From DASUAS01 sp963756895 (GTDB lineage Bacteria; Actinomycetota; Acidimicrobiia; IMCC26256; DASPTH01), in the NCBI GenBank assembly GCA_963756895.1, contig CAVWPI010000008.1, positions 434,001-498,000 on the forward strand: a DNA stretch of 64,000 bases. Reading direction: 5' to 3'. Of the stretch, positions 21,190 to 30,177 are shown piece after piece. Each line of letters begins with the position of its first letter. The stretch's first letter is position 1. Below the pieces are notes generated by a model. The model was not told the DNA's origin and did no database searches. It worked only from the letters and a program-made list of their open reading frames with translations. The position numbers and the translations under genes are program-made.

Positions 21190-21379
21190 ATGGCGTCGGT
21201 CTGCGAGGTGTGCGGCAAGAAGCCGCAGTTCGGCATGCGCATCAGCCACTCGCACCGTCGGACCAAGCGCCGTTGGAACCCCAACGTGCAGAAGGTCCGG
21301 GCCGATCGTCAACGGCTCCCCGAAGCGGCTCCACGTGTGCACCTCCTGCCTCAAGGCGGGCAAGGTGCAGAAGCCGTAG
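21190..21379 (+). CDS. rpmB: 50S ribosomal protein L28 (one frame break)
   Basis: Large-subunit ribosomal protein, about 62 residues. It starts ATG-ASVCEVCGKKPQFGMRISH, then SHRRTKRRWNPNVQKVRA. After a +1 frame change near 21303 it continues IVNGSPKRLHVCTSCLKAGK and stops at 21379. Two CxxC pairs make it the zinc-binding form. Deleting one C in GGGCCGATC restores a perfect protein. L28 is essential for growth and usually single copy, so the break is almost certainly an error. A plausible -10 hexamer TATCCT lies at 21147-21152. Confidence 0.95.
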
Positions 21380-21398
21380 GCGACGGGTCAGGACTGTC

Positions 21399-21626
21399 GT
21401 GCAGGGCGTCGTCCGCATGTACGACCCGCTCTCGGGTGAGGGCGTCGTCGTGAACGAGGCCGACCGCGGCGAGCTCGCCTTCGCCGCCGACGCGCTCGAG
21501 GGCTCCCTCTTCCAGACACTCCGCCAGGGTCAGCGCATCAACTTCGACCTCGACGCCGACGGGCGCGCCACCAAGGTGCGCCTCGGCTCCGAGATCGACA
21601 TGGGGCTCCCCACCGCCCAGGTCTGA
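21399..21626 (+). CDS. Cold-shock-domain-like small protein
   Basis: 75 residues from a GTG 20 bp after rpmB. The start VQGVVRMYDPLSGEGVVV resembles the first two strands of cold-shock/S1-type OB folds (V-K-x-Y/F-x-x-x-x-G-F/Y-G-F-I). The aromatic RNP1/RNP2 residues of true cold-shock proteins are mostly absent (GEGVVV instead of GFGFI). It may bind nucleic acid; low certainty. Probably co-transcribed with rpmB. Confidence 0.6.
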   Translation: MQGVVRMYDPLSGEGVVVNEADRGELAFAADALEGSLFQTLRQGQRINFDLDADGRATKVRLGSEIDMGLPTAQV

Positions 21627-21671
21627 CCCGATCCACCGGGCACCCGGGTCCAACTGGCTGCCACCGGGTCC

Positions 21672-21693
21672 GGGCGGGTTCGGGGCGGGTTCG
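21672..21693. repeat. Two tandem copies of GGGCGGGTTCG upstream of pckG
   Basis: An 11-bp unit repeated head to tail in the gap between the cold-shock-like gene and pckG. It may be a simple GC-rich repeat or part of an upstream control region; nothing else in the gap is recognisable. Confidence 0.5.
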
Positions 21694-21804
21694 GGATGGC
21701 GCAGGGGCCGCCGATACAGTGGTCGGCACCCATTTTTCACCTGATCGGTCGATACCGCTCGCCGTCCCGCCCTCAGGGCAACGGCTCGCTCCTGGAGGCG
21801 CAAC

Positions 21805-23611
21805 GTGGCGCTCGTGCAGGCTCCCACCCGAAACGCCCGACTGCTGGCGTGGGTCGACGAGATGGTCGAGCTCTGCCAGCCGGACGACGTCCACTGGTTC
21901 GACGGGTCCGACGAGGAGCACGACGCTCCTCTGCAAGCAGCTGGTCGACGCCGGCACCTTCACCGAGCTCGACCCGGCCAAGCGGCCCGGCTCCTACTGG
22001 GCCCACTCCGACCCGAGCGACGTCGCCCGGGTGGAGGACCGCACCTTCATCTGCTCCACGCACGAGGCCGACGCCGGCCCCACCAACAACTGGAAGGACC
22101 CCGTCGAGATGCGGGGCAAGCTCGACGAGCTGTTCCGCGGCTCGATGCAGGGCCGCACCATGTACGTGGTGCCCTTCAGCATGGGTCCGCTCGGCTCGCC
22201 CCTCTCCTACATCGGCGTCGAGATCACCGACTCCCCCTACGTCGCGGTGAGCATGCGCACGATGACCCGCGCCGGTCAGGCTGCGCTCGACGTGCTCGGG
22301 CTCCGACGGCGAGTTCGTGCCCTGCGTGCACTCGGTGGGTGCGCCGCTGGCGGCGGGCGAGGCCGACGTCGCGTGGCCGTGCAACGCCGACGAGAAGTGG
22401 ATCGTGCACTTCCCCGAGACCCGTGAGATCTGGTCGTACGGGTCGGGGTACGGCGGCAACGCGCTCCTCGGCAAGAAGTGCTTCGCGCTGCGCATCGCTT
22501 CGGTGATCGCGCGCGACGAGGGATGGCTGGCCGAGCACATGCTCATCCTCAAGATCACGAGCCCCGAGGGCCGTGTGAAGTACATCGCCGCCGCGTTCCC
22601 GTCGGCGTGCGGCAAGACCAACCTCGCGATGCTGATCCCCACCGTGCCCGGCTGGACGGTCGAGACCATCGGCGACGACATCGCGTGGATGAAGTTCGGC
22701 GACGAGGGCCGCCTGCACGCCATCAACCCCGAGTTCGGGATCTTCGGCGTGGCACCCGGCACCAACGAGAACTCCAACCCCAACGCGCTCCACACGATGG
22801 ACGACGAACACGGTGTTCACCAACACCGCCCTCACCGACGACGGCGACGTGTGGTGGGAGGACCTCACCGACGAGCCCCCGGCGCACCTCACCGACTGGA
22901 AGGGCCAGTCGTGGACGCCCGCGTCCGGCACGCCGGCGGCGCACCCGAACTCGCGCTTCTGCTCGCCCGCGTCGCAGGTCCCGTCGATCGCGCCCGAGTG
23001 GGAGGACCCGAAGGGCGTGCCGATCTCGGCGTTCCTCTTCGGCGGCCGGCGCGCCACCACGGTGCCGCTGGTGTTCGAGTCGCACTCGTGGCAGCACGGC
23101 GTGCTCGTCGCCGCGACCATGGGCTCGGAGAAGACCGCCGCCGCGTTCGGCGGGCTCGGCGAGCTGCGCCGTGACCCGTTCGCGATGCTGCCGTTCTGCG
23201 GCTACAACATGGCCGACTACTTCGCGCACTGGCTGAGCATGGCGCAGCGCACCGACGAGGCGTCGCTGCCCGCGATCTACGGCGTGAACTGGTTCCGCAA
23301 GGGCGACGACGGCAAGTTCCTGTGGCCCGGCTTCGGTGAGAACTCCCGCGTGCTCGAGTGGATCTGCCGTCGCCTCGACGGCGACGCGTCCGGCGCCGAC
23401 ACCGCCATCGGCGTCGTCCCCACGCCCGACGACCTCGACCTCGAAGGGCTCGACGTCCCGGCCGACGACATCGCCGCTGCGCTCGTGGTCGACGCCGCCG
23501 CGTGGCAGCGCCGAGCTCCCCGGGATCCGCGAGTACTTCGAGGGCTTCGGCGAGCGCATGCCGCGCGAGCTGCTCGAGCAGCTCGACGCCCTGGAAGCGC
23601 GCCTGTCGTAA
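21805..23611 (+). CDS. pckG: Phosphoenolpyruvate carboxykinase (GTP) (four frame breaks)
   Basis: Gluconeogenic enzyme: oxaloacetate plus GTP to PEP, CO2 and GDP. It starts at a GTG after CTGGAGGCG. Conserved blocks in order: CKQLVDAGTFTELDPAKRPG, GPLGSPLSYIGVEITDSPYV, GSGYGGNALLGKKCFALRI, the kinase-1a loop AAFPSACGKTNLAML, GDDIAWMKF, NENSNPNALHTM, VFESHSWQHGVLVAATMGSE and GVNWFRKGDDGKFLWPGFGE. Frame changes near 21925, 22305, 22810 and 23515 are each +1. With these removed the product is about 600 residues, normal for the GTP-type enzyme, and every motif is intact. The breaks fit sequence error better than decay. Confidence 0.93.
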
Positions 23612-23652
23612 CGGTACGCTCGATCTCCTGGCCGCGACTCCGGGGGTAAGCG

Positions 23653-23889
23653 ATGAGCGTCACCGCGTACGTGCTGATCCAGACCGAGGTCGGACGGGCC
23701 GAGAAGGTCGCCAAGGCGGCGCGTGACATCGCCGGCGTGGTCGACGCCGACAACGTGGCCGGTCCCTACGACGTGATCGTCAAGGCCCAGTCGGGCACGC
23801 TCGACGACCTGGGCAAGCTGGTCGTGTCGGAGATCCAGAAGGTCGACGGCATCACCCGCACCTTCACTTGCCCCATCGTCAACCTCTGA
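23653..23889 (+). CDS. Stand-alone Lrp/AsnC ligand-binding (RAM) domain protein
   Basis: 78 residues consisting only of the alpha-beta RAM domain of Lrp/AsnC regulators (MSVTAYVLIQTEVGRAEKVA...GPYDVIVKAQSGT...ITRTFTCPIV), with no DNA-binding helix-turn-helix. Such proteins form oligomers and bind small ligands such as amino acids. The job here is unknown. It lies 40 bp after pckG and may be co-transcribed. Confidence 0.85.
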   Translation: MSVTAYVLIQTEVGRAEKVAKAARDIAGVVDADNVAGPYDVIVKAQSGTLDDLGKLVVSEIQKVDGITRTFTCPIVNL

Positions 23890-23896
23890 TCCACCC

Positions 23897-23943
23897 ATTT
23901 GGCGTCAGTCGTGCGCCACTACGGAGCACTGGTGACGCCAAAT
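23897..23943. terminator. Hairpin between convergent genes
   Basis: ATTTGGCGTCA (23897-23907) is perfectly complementary to TGACGCCAAAT (23933-23943), with an inner GTGC/GCAC pair in the loop. It lies exactly in the 70-bp gap between the Lrp-domain gene and ddl, which converge. There is no long T run, so it would be a stem-only bidirectional terminator. Confidence 0.65.
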
Positions 23944-23959
23944 CGGTCGCGGTCGATGC

Positions 23960-25018
23960 CTAGCGTTGGCGGCCGGCGCGCTCGGCGCGGCGGGCGTGGC
24001 GGGCCAGGGCGAGGTCGATGAGGCGGTCGAGCAGCTCGGGGTAGGGCACGCCGGTCGCCTCCCAGAGGCGCGGGTACATCGAGATCGGCGTGAAGCCCGG
24101 GATCGTGTTGACCTCGTTCACGAGGAACGTGCCGTCGTGGCGGAGGAACAGGTCGACCCGGGCCATGGCCTCGCACCGGCAGGCCTCGAAGGCGCGGCAC
24201 GCGAGGTGCTGCGCCGCCGCGAGCTGCTCGTCGGTGAGCGGCGCTGGGACCAGAAGCTCGGCGTCGTCGGCCTCGTACTTGTCGGCGTAGGAGTAGAAGT
24301 CGTCGCCGGGGACGATCTCGCCCGCCACCGACACCGTCGGCGGGTCGTCACCGAGCACCCCGAGCTCGATCTCGCGACCCGTGATCGCCTCCTCCACCAC
24401 GATCCACTCGTCGTACGAGAGCGCGACGTCGCAGGCAGTGTCGAACTCGGCGCGGTCACGCGCCTTCGACACCCCCACCGACGACCCGAGGTTGGCCGGC
24501 TTCACGAAGCACGGGTAGCCGAGCTCGGCCTCGACCTGCGCCGCCAGCTCGGCGCGGTCGTGGCCGTCGCGGAAGTCGATCGTGCGCGCGTAGGGCAGTC
24601 CGGCAGCGGCGAACGCGCGCTTCATCATCACCTTGTCCATCGCCACCGCGGAGCCGACGACGCCCGACCCCACGTACGGCAGGTCGGCCAGCTCGAGCAG
24701 GCCCTGCACGGTGCCGTCCTCGCCGTAGGGACCGTGCAGCAGCGGGAACACGACGTCGACGTCGAGCGCCCCCACCGCCGGCGCGACCTGGCCGTCGATC
24801 TCGAACGCGCTCGGCAGCGCCGCGGGCCCCGCCTCGATGGCACGCAGCGCGGAGTCGGCGAGCAGCCAGCGGCCGTCGGTCGTGATCGCCACCGGCACCA
24901 CGTCGTAGCGGTCACGATCGAACGCGCGCGCCACCGCGACCGCGGTCACGCGCGACACGTCGTGCTCGGCCGAGCGGCCACCGAAGAGGAGCAGGACACG
25001 CCGCTTCGCGGTCGCCAC
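23960..25018 (-). CDS. ddl: D-alanine--D-alanine ligase
   Basis: ATP-grasp enzyme making the D-Ala-D-Ala terminus of the peptidoglycan stem. 352 residues from a GTG. LLLFGGRSAEHDVSRVTA is the N-terminal signature (HDVS). FPLLHGPYGEDGTVQGLLE, GSSVGVSKARDRAEF and the C-terminal FLVNEVNTIPGFT complete the family pattern. The start lies 2 bp from the stop of the upstream membrane-protein gene, so they form an operon. Confidence 0.95.
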   Translation of the reverse strand: MATAKRRVLLLFGGRSAEHDVSRVTAVAVARAFDRDRYDVVPVAITTDGRWLLADSALRAIEAGPAALPSAFEIDGQVAPAVGALDVDVVFPLLHGPYGEDGTVQGLLELADLPYVGSGVVGSAVAMDKVMMKRAFAAAGLPYARTIDFRDGHDRAELAAQVEAELGYPCFVKPANLGSSVGVSKARDRAEFDTACDVALSYDEWIVVEEAITGREIELGVLGDDPPTVSVAGEIVPGDDFYSYADKYEADDAELLVPAPLTDEQLAAAQHLACRAFEACRCEAMARVDLFLRHDGTFLVNEVNTIPGFTPISMYPRLWEATGVPYPELLDRLIDLALARHARRAERAGRQR

Positions 25019-25019
25019 C

Positions 25020-25385
25020 TCAGCCCGCCTGCAGCACGGCCCGGATGCCGAGCCCCATCAGGAACAGACCGACGAGCCCGTAGAACATCTCGCGACGGCC
25101 GCGCATCTGGCGACGGTACTGGTACGCGATGCCCACGGTGAGGAACGCGACGAATCCGTAGAACATGTGGAAGCGGGGCGCCACGTAGTCCTTGCTCGCC
25201 ACCAGGATCGTGCCCACGAGGACCTGCAGCATCAGCGCGGCCTCGGCGATGATCGTGACGATCCACACGTACTTGCCGCGGGCCGGCTTCCACCGCCACG
25301 CGACGAGCGCGATGACGCCCGCGAGCGCGTTGAGCCCGATCGCGACGTAGCCCCAGACCTCGTGGAAGTCGAGAAGGGTGGACAC
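25020..25385 (-). CDS. Small four-helix membrane protein, unknown function
   Basis: 121 residues with four predicted transmembrane helices (VWGYVAIGLNALAGVIALVAW, VTIIAEAALMLQVLVGTIL, MFYGFVAFLTVGIAY, LVGLFLMGLGIRAV). Not assigned to a family. GTG start 3 bp after the end of the haem-monooxygenase-like gene. It is tightly packed between that gene and ddl. Confidence 0.75.
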   Translation of the reverse strand: MSTLLDFHEVWGYVAIGLNALAGVIALVAWRWKPARGKYVWIVTIIAEAALMLQVLVGTILVASKDYVAPRFHMFYGFVAFLTVGIAYQYRRQMRGRREMFYGLVGLFLMGLGIRAVLQAG

Positions 25386-25388
25386 GTG

Positions 25389-25706
25389 CTAGGAGGCGGG
25401 CGCTTCCTCGTGCTGCACCACGTCGAACTGCCAGAGCTCGCTGTGCGTGCTGACCGGGCCCTGCGTGTTGTGCGCCTGGTGGCCGTGCTGGAACGCCGGG
25501 CTCTTCATCCAGTTCTGGAAGTCGTCCTCCGACGCCCAGCGCGTGTACACGAGGAACGTGTCGCGGTCGTCGGTGGGCTGCAGCAGCTCGAACGCCTCGA
25601 AGCCGGGCGACTTCGACACCTCACCGGCGCGCGCGGCGAAGCGCGCCACCAGCTCCTCGGCCCGTTCCTTCGGCACCGTGATCGCGTTGATCTTGACGAC
25701 ACTCAT
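25389..25706 (-). CDS. MhuD/IsdG-like haem-degrading monooxygenase (ABM domain)
   Basis: 105-residue ferredoxin-fold ABM protein. It aligns along its length with mycobacterial MhuD: VVKINAITVP places Asn at position 7, and FQNWMKSPAF places Trp at 66, both MhuD active-site positions. Histidines at 74/76 lie one residue from the MhuD haem ligand His75. It would oxidatively open haem to release iron; the reaction is inferred from these residues. The ATG at 25706 lies upstream of the ddl operon, with short intergenic gaps. Confidence 0.8.
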   Translation of the reverse strand: MSVVKINAITVPKERAEELVARFAARAGEVSKSPGFEAFELLQPTDDRDTFLVYTRWASEDDFQNWMKSPAFQHGHQAHNTQGPVSTHSELWQFDVVQHEEAPAS

Positions 25707-25730
25707 TGCCCGCTCCTGTAGGTCCGTGGT

Positions 25731-26566
25731 TCAGCTCTGGTCGCGGAGGAAGCGCTCGATCTCGGACGCGAGCTCGTCGCCGCTCGGCAGCTCGGTCTCG
25801 TCGACCTCGTCCTCACCGGCCTCGATCGCGTCGATGACCTCCAGCACGTCGGGGCGATCGGAGAGGCCTTCCTCGACCCGGTGCACGTAGGCGGCGGCCT
25901 GGTCGTCGAGCCCCTCGAGGTCGACCGACACGCGGCGAGGTCGCGCAGCCGCTCGAGCACCGCGCGGATCGCCGGCGGCGACGCGCCCCCGGCGAGGTAG
26001 TGCGGCACCTGGGCCCACAGCGCGAGCGTGGGGATGCCGGCGTCGCCCAGCATCACCTGCAGCACGCTCTGCGCGCCGGTGGGGCCGGAGTAGTCCTGGC
26101 GCCACGCGCCCGCCCGCTCGACCAGCGCTTCGTCGGTGCCGGTGGCGAGCACGCTCACCGGGCGGCGGTGCGACGCCATCGCCGGGATGCCGCCGACGGT
26201 GAACGCCTCGCTGACGCCGAACTGGCGGGAGACGTCGACGAGCTCCCCGAGCACCGCACGCCAGCGCAGTGACGGCTCGGGCCCGGAGCACAGCACGACG
26301 TCGCGCCCGAGCCGGCCGGCGCTCAGCGTGATCTCGGGCCAGTCGATCTCGCGCGACACGCCGTCGACCAGGTGCACGGTCGGGCGCGTCTGCTGCAGGT
26401 CCATGAGGTCGCCGAGGTCGATGCGACCGAACGTGCGGGCCGACTCGAGCTGCTCCTGGAGGAACGCGACGCAGCCGCTACCGGCAAGACCGGCGTCGAC
26501 CCAGCCGGTGAGCGCGACGACCAACACCGGGTCGCGCAGCTGCGGCAGCGTGTCGATCTCGATCAT
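25731..26566 (-). CDS. PAC2-family protein (one frame break)
   Basis: Member of the PAC2 (proteasome assembly chaperone 2-like) family found throughout actinobacteria. It starts MIEIDTLPQLRDPVLVVALTGWVDAG, with FTVGGIPAMASHRR and ALWAQVPHYLAGGASPPA, then the C-terminal acidic region LEVIDAIEAGEDEVDETEL. The frame changes near 25935 (net one base missing); joined length is about 278 residues. Bacterial PAC2 function is not established; a role in ATP-grasp or proteasome-related complexes is inference only. Confidence 0.85.
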
Positions 26567-26691
26567 CACACAACCTTAGGGGCGTCGCCCACCGTCTCCT
26601 CGTTCGGCGGTTCGAGCGCGCGGCGCACGCCCGTGAGGCACGGCTAGAGCGCTGAGACCCCGGCCACACCCGGCTTGCGGCGCCCCGACCG

Positions 26692-27565
26692 CTAGTTGCT
26701 CGAAGGATTCCCGAACAAGCCGCCACGGTTGCCGCGATTCCCGCGGCGGCGGAACGCGGCCTCGAAGTCGATGCCCGAGAACTCGCCCGGCACGGTGCCG
26801 TTGGCGGCGTAGTGGTACAGCGCGGTGCGGTAGATGCCACTCAGCGCCGACACGATGACCGCGGCCACGAGCAGCCAGACGACGCCGACGGCGCCGAGCA
26901 CCCAGAGACCGACGGTGCCGATGGCGACGCCGATGCCGATGAGCAGGACGCCGGGCACCGACAGCAGGAAGCCCACGATGCCGAGGCCGAACTGCCCGAT
27001 CACGTTCTCGCCCCAGGTCTTCTTGAACAGGTCCTTCGAGCGCTTCAGCGCGTCGCCCACGCCGAGGTCTTCGAGCACGAGGATCGGCACCACGAGGAAC
27101 GTGACCAGGTTCCACGCCAGGCCGACGAGCCGGGCGACGATCGTGCCGATGAGCCCGAAGCGCTCCTCGATCGCCTGGAGGATCATGGTGACCGTCGCGG
27201 TCACGACCGCCCACGGCAGCAGCCGGTGGAGACGGGAGTTCGCGATGTCGAGCGCGCCTGCGCAGCGAACTGTCCTGACCGCGCAGCCGCTGGTCGGCGC
27301 CGGCGACGAGCCCGGCGAGGAAGTACGTCTGCACCATCGCCAGGGCGAGGTAGGCGACGACGATCAGGACGTAGCCGATCGGTTGCAACGACGTGCCGCT
27401 CGACGTGTCGTCGATGCCGGCCACGAGGAACAGCCCTCCGAGTGCCGCGATGACGACGACCGAACCCAGCGCCGACAGCACGGGGAACCAGGCGAGGGTC
27501 TTGTCGGCCCGGAGCACCGCCCACGAGCGCTTGGCGATCTCCCACGACATCTGGAATCGACTCAT
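26692..27565 (-). CDS. DUF6159-type integral membrane protein (one frame break)
   Basis: About 290 residues. The N-terminus MSRFQMSWEIAKRSWAVLRA is followed by DKTLAWFPVLSALGSVVVIA, typical of this membrane-protein family, with around six transmembrane helices. The internal motif LEDLGVGDALKRSKDLFKKT and the C-terminal FRRRGNRGNRGG tail are characteristic. The frame changes near 27262 (+1). Function is unknown. Divergent from galK. Confidence 0.75.
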
Positions 27566-27606
27566 GACACCAGTATCGGCGCTGCGCACCGCAGGTTGAA
27601 GTCACA

Positions 27607-28672
27607 ATGGCGCCGATGACCGCCTTTCTCGCTCCGGGACGGGTCAACCTCATGGGCGACCACACCGACTACAACGACGGCTTCGTCCTGCCGCTGGCGA
27701 TCGACCGCGCCTGTACGGTCCGGGTCGGTCCGCCGACCGATGCGCACGCGGTGCGGGCGGCATCGGCCCAGCTCGCCGGGCTGGTTGCGGTCGCCGCGGA
27801 CGGCACGACCGATCCCTCGACGGTCGAACCCCCGTGGGGACGGTTCGTGGCCGGCGCCGTCCGCGCCCTCCGCGACCGCGGGCTGACGGTGGCACCGGTC
27901 GACGTCGACGTCCGCTCGACCGTGCCGGTCGGGTCCGGGCTCTCGTCGAGCTCCGCCCTCGCGGTCGCACTCGCCCTCGCCCTCGGCGGCGAGCCGCTCG
28001 ACCGGGCCGAGGTCGCCCGGGCGGCCTCCGCCGCCGAGACGTTCGCCACCGGGGTGCCGGGCGGGCTCATGGACCAGCTCGCGTCGCTGTTCGGACAGGC
28101 CGGCCACGCGCTGTTGATCGACTGCCGCGACGCGACGGTGACGCCCATCGCGATCCCACCGTCGGTCGCAGTGCTCGTGGTGCACTGCGGCGTGCCCCGC
28201 ACGCTCGTCGGGTCCGAGTACGCGACCCGACGCGCCGAGTGCGAGACCGTCGCCGCCGCGCTCGGGGTCGCGGCACTGCGCGACGCAACCGCCGACCAGG
28301 TGCGCGACTCGCCTCGCCGCGCGTCACGTCGTCGCCGAGAACGCGCGCGTGCTCGCGACCGCGGACGCGCTCCCGCGCGGCGACCTTTCGGTGCTGGGCC
28401 CTCTCCTGCTCGCGAGCCACGCCAGTCTGCGCGACGACTTCGGCGTGTCGACCCGCGAGCTCGACACACTCGTCGACGTGCTGGTGGCGAGCGGCGCGGC
28501 CGGTGCCCGACTCACCGGCGCGGGGTTCGGCGGTTGTGTCGTCGCGCTCGCGCAGCGCAACCACGCCGACGACGTGTTGGCGAAGACGACGATCCGCTAC
28601 CGCGCCGCCACCGGGATCGAACCCACGGGCTTCGTCGCGCGCGCCGTCGACGGTGCGCGTCGCATCGACTGA
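27607..28672 (+). CDS. galK: Galactokinase (GHMP kinase) (one frame break)
   Basis: Phosphorylates galactose at C1 (Leloir pathway). The GalK signature GRVNLMGDHTDYNDGFVLP lies at the N-terminus, the GHMP ATP-binding loop is VPVGSGLSSSSALAVALAL, and the C-terminal motif is GARLTGAGFGGCVVAL. A +1 frame change lies near 28313. The joined product is about 354 residues, slightly short for GalK. No galT or galE is in the window, so it may act alone on an imported sugar. The ATG at 27607 or 27616 may be the start. Confidence 0.9.
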
Positions 28673-28700
28673 CGCCGACTCGTCGCCCGACATCCCCCGC

Positions 28701-29345
28701 CTACATCCGCCCGAGGAGCTCCGACTTCTTGGCCTCGAACTCGGCCTCGGTGATGTGGCCCTGGTCACGCAGGCGGGCGAGCTGCTCGATCTGCTCGGGC
28801 ACGGCCTGGCCGGGCTGGGGTGGCGACACCACCGCGGGTGCCTGCTGCACCATGGCCACGGGCATGTTGCGGGCTTCCATCTGCCGGTAGATCTCGTGCT
28901 GCACGCCGTCGGGGTGGCGGATGAAGTCGAAGTGCGACTGGCCGTCCTTCCCCGCCGACTCGATGTCGAGGTCACCGGCACCGATGATGCGGTCGATGAG
29001 GCGCTGGTGGAAGTTGATGTTGTTGATGCGCTCCAGTGGGATCTCGACGCCACGCTTCGAGACCACGCCGCTGCGGTAGATGACGCGCCGACTGGTGACC
29101 ACGAAGTAGGTCATGCGCCACCCGAGGTACTTCAGCCCGAGCCACACCGCCCACGCCAGCGCCACCAGCCCGACGACGAGGCCGCCGTACTTCGAGATCC
29201 AGTCGGCGTCGGCGCTCAGCACCAGGATCAGGATGATCGCGAGCGGTATCCCCGTGAGGATGTTGCGCGAGAAGTACCACCAGTGCGGGCGGAGATCGAG
29301 GGCGACCGTCTCACCTTCCTGGATCAGGTTGTCGGGGTAGGCCAT
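28701..29345 (-). CDS. PH-domain membrane protein with C-terminal SHOCT domain
   Basis: 214 residues. Two transmembrane helices (ILTGIPLAIILILVL, GGLVVGLVALAWAVWLGL) precede a bacterial PH domain (DUF304/YdbT-like) with FVVTSRRVIYRSGVVSKRG and IPLERINNINFHQRL. A Pro/Gln linker leads to a short SHOCT domain (EQLARLRDQGHITEAEFEAK). SHOCT domains are usually oligomerisation or membrane-signalling modules. Exact role unknown. Confidence 0.88.
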   Translation of the reverse strand: MAYPDNLIQEGETVALDLRPHWWYFSRNILTGIPLAIILILVLSADADWISKYGGLVVGLVALAWAVWLGLKYLGWRMTYFVVTSRRVIYRSGVVSKRGVEIPLERINNINFHQRLIDRIIGAGDLDIESAGKDGQSHFDFIRHPDGVQHEIYRQMEARNMPVAMVQQAPAVVSPPQPGQAVPEQIEQLARLRDQGHITEAEFEAKKSELLGRM

Positions 29346-29354
29346 CGCGAAAGG

Positions 29355-29731
29355 CTACGCCCACCCGAGCTCGTGCAGGCGCACATCGTCCATCCCGAAG
29401 TAGTGGCCGACCTCGTGGAGCACCGTCACCCGCACCTGGGCGGCGAGCTCGTCGAGGTCGCGGCGCACGACGCGCCAACGGTCCCCGGAAGATGGTGATG
29501 CGATCGGGCGCGACGCCGCTGTAGCTGAGCGGTCCAGCGCGCGGTGAGCGGCACACCCTCGTACAGACCGAGCAGCGTGCCGCGCGCGCCGACGCGCGCG
29601 AGCTGCTCGGGCGTCGGCCAGTCGTCCACCATCACCGCGACGTTCTCGAGCTCGGCCGCGAGCGCGTCGGGGATCTCGTCGAGCGCGTCCCGGACCATGC
29701 GTTCGAATTCGGTGCGCGAGACGTCGACCAC
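29355..29731 (-). CDS. Minimal zinc metallopeptidase (zincin-like) (two frame breaks)
   Basis: Short cytoplasmic zincin of the metallopeptidase family widespread in actinobacteria. It starts at a GTG with VVDVSRTEFERMVRDALDEI, contains LLGLYEGVPLTAR and RITIFRGPLARRA, and ends in the zinc motif VTVLHEVGHYFGMDD (HExxH...D). Frame changes near 29533 and 29480 are both +1; joined length is about 125 residues, right for the family. Substrate unknown. Confidence 0.82.
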
Positions 29732-29767
29732 GAGAGCGAACGTATCCGCACCGGCCCGAAATTCCTC

Positions 29768-29796
29768 TTGCATTCCCGCCCCCGCGTCGGTATGTT
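29768..29796 (+). promoter_or_regulatory. Sigma-A-type promoter TTGCAT-17-TATGTT
   Basis: A -35-like TTGCAT (29768-29773) and a -10-like TATGTT (29791-29796) are separated by exactly 17 bp. Transcription would begin about 29803, at the first base of a strong hairpin. It points into the non-coding region before uvrD2. Confidence 0.6.
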
Positions 29797-29800
29797 GCGA

Positions 29801-30174
29801 GGGCCGGTGAACACCGGTCCGGTGCCGGGAAGGAACGGCCGGGAAGCACGGGCCAGTCGACGCAAGTCGGATGGCACGGGCGGAACGGACGGGAAGACCC
29901 GGAAGACGGATCGGAGCGGGATCCGGTGCGGTGAACGAGCGGAACGGGACCACCCCCGGGAAGCGAGGACACCGGAGGCCGACACCGAGGCCGAGCACCT
30001 GGGGCAACCCTGGGGTGAGGAATCGGAGGACGTCGGCGGGAACGGCCCCGAGGAGATCCGAGCTGCGACGCAGCGGAGACTACTCGGGGCCTTCCGCTGT
30101 TCCGGGCCTGCTGTTCCGGGCCTGCTGTTCCGGGCCTGCTGGTGCGGCCGGGTGTTCCGGGCCCGGTGTTCACG
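29801..30174 (+). ncRNA. Candidate structured non-coding RNA or long structured leader
   Basis: About 375 nt without a credible ORF on either strand, directly after a promoter-like sequence. The 5' end folds locally (GGGCCGGT-GAAC-ACCGGTCC, 8 bp). Its segment GTGAACACCGG (29807-29817) is also perfectly complementary to CCGGTGTTCAC (30163-30173) at the far end, so the ends can pair. An internal hairpin CACCTGGGG-CAA-CCCTGGGGTG lies at 29996-30017, and the strand is purine-rich with recurrent GGGAAG. I find no RNase P (GAGGAAAGTCC), tmRNA or T-box core. It is either a free RNA or the leader of uvrD2, because the closing strand abuts a GGAGGTGA ribosome-binding-like sequence. Confidence 0.45.
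30096..30137. repeat. Three tandem copies of GCTGTTCCGGGCCT
   Basis: A perfect 14-bp unit at 30096, 30110 and 30124, with a partial fourth (GCTGGTGC). It lies inside the structured region upstream of uvrD2. Each unit carries CCGGGCC-type self-complementarity, so copies can pair with each other or with the 5' end. Confidence 0.85.
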
Positions 30175-30177
30175 GAG

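Noticed and set aside
21805..23611. pckG as a pseudogene
   Set aside because: Four breaks look severe, but every catalytic motif is intact, all breaks are +1, and essential neighbours show the same error; sequence error is more likely than decay.
29801..30174. RNase P RNA, tmRNA, SRP RNA or T-box as the identity of the structured region
   Set aside because: The RNase P core GAGGAAAGTCC, the tmRNA tRNA-like ends, the SRP loop and the T-box GGTGG core are not present.
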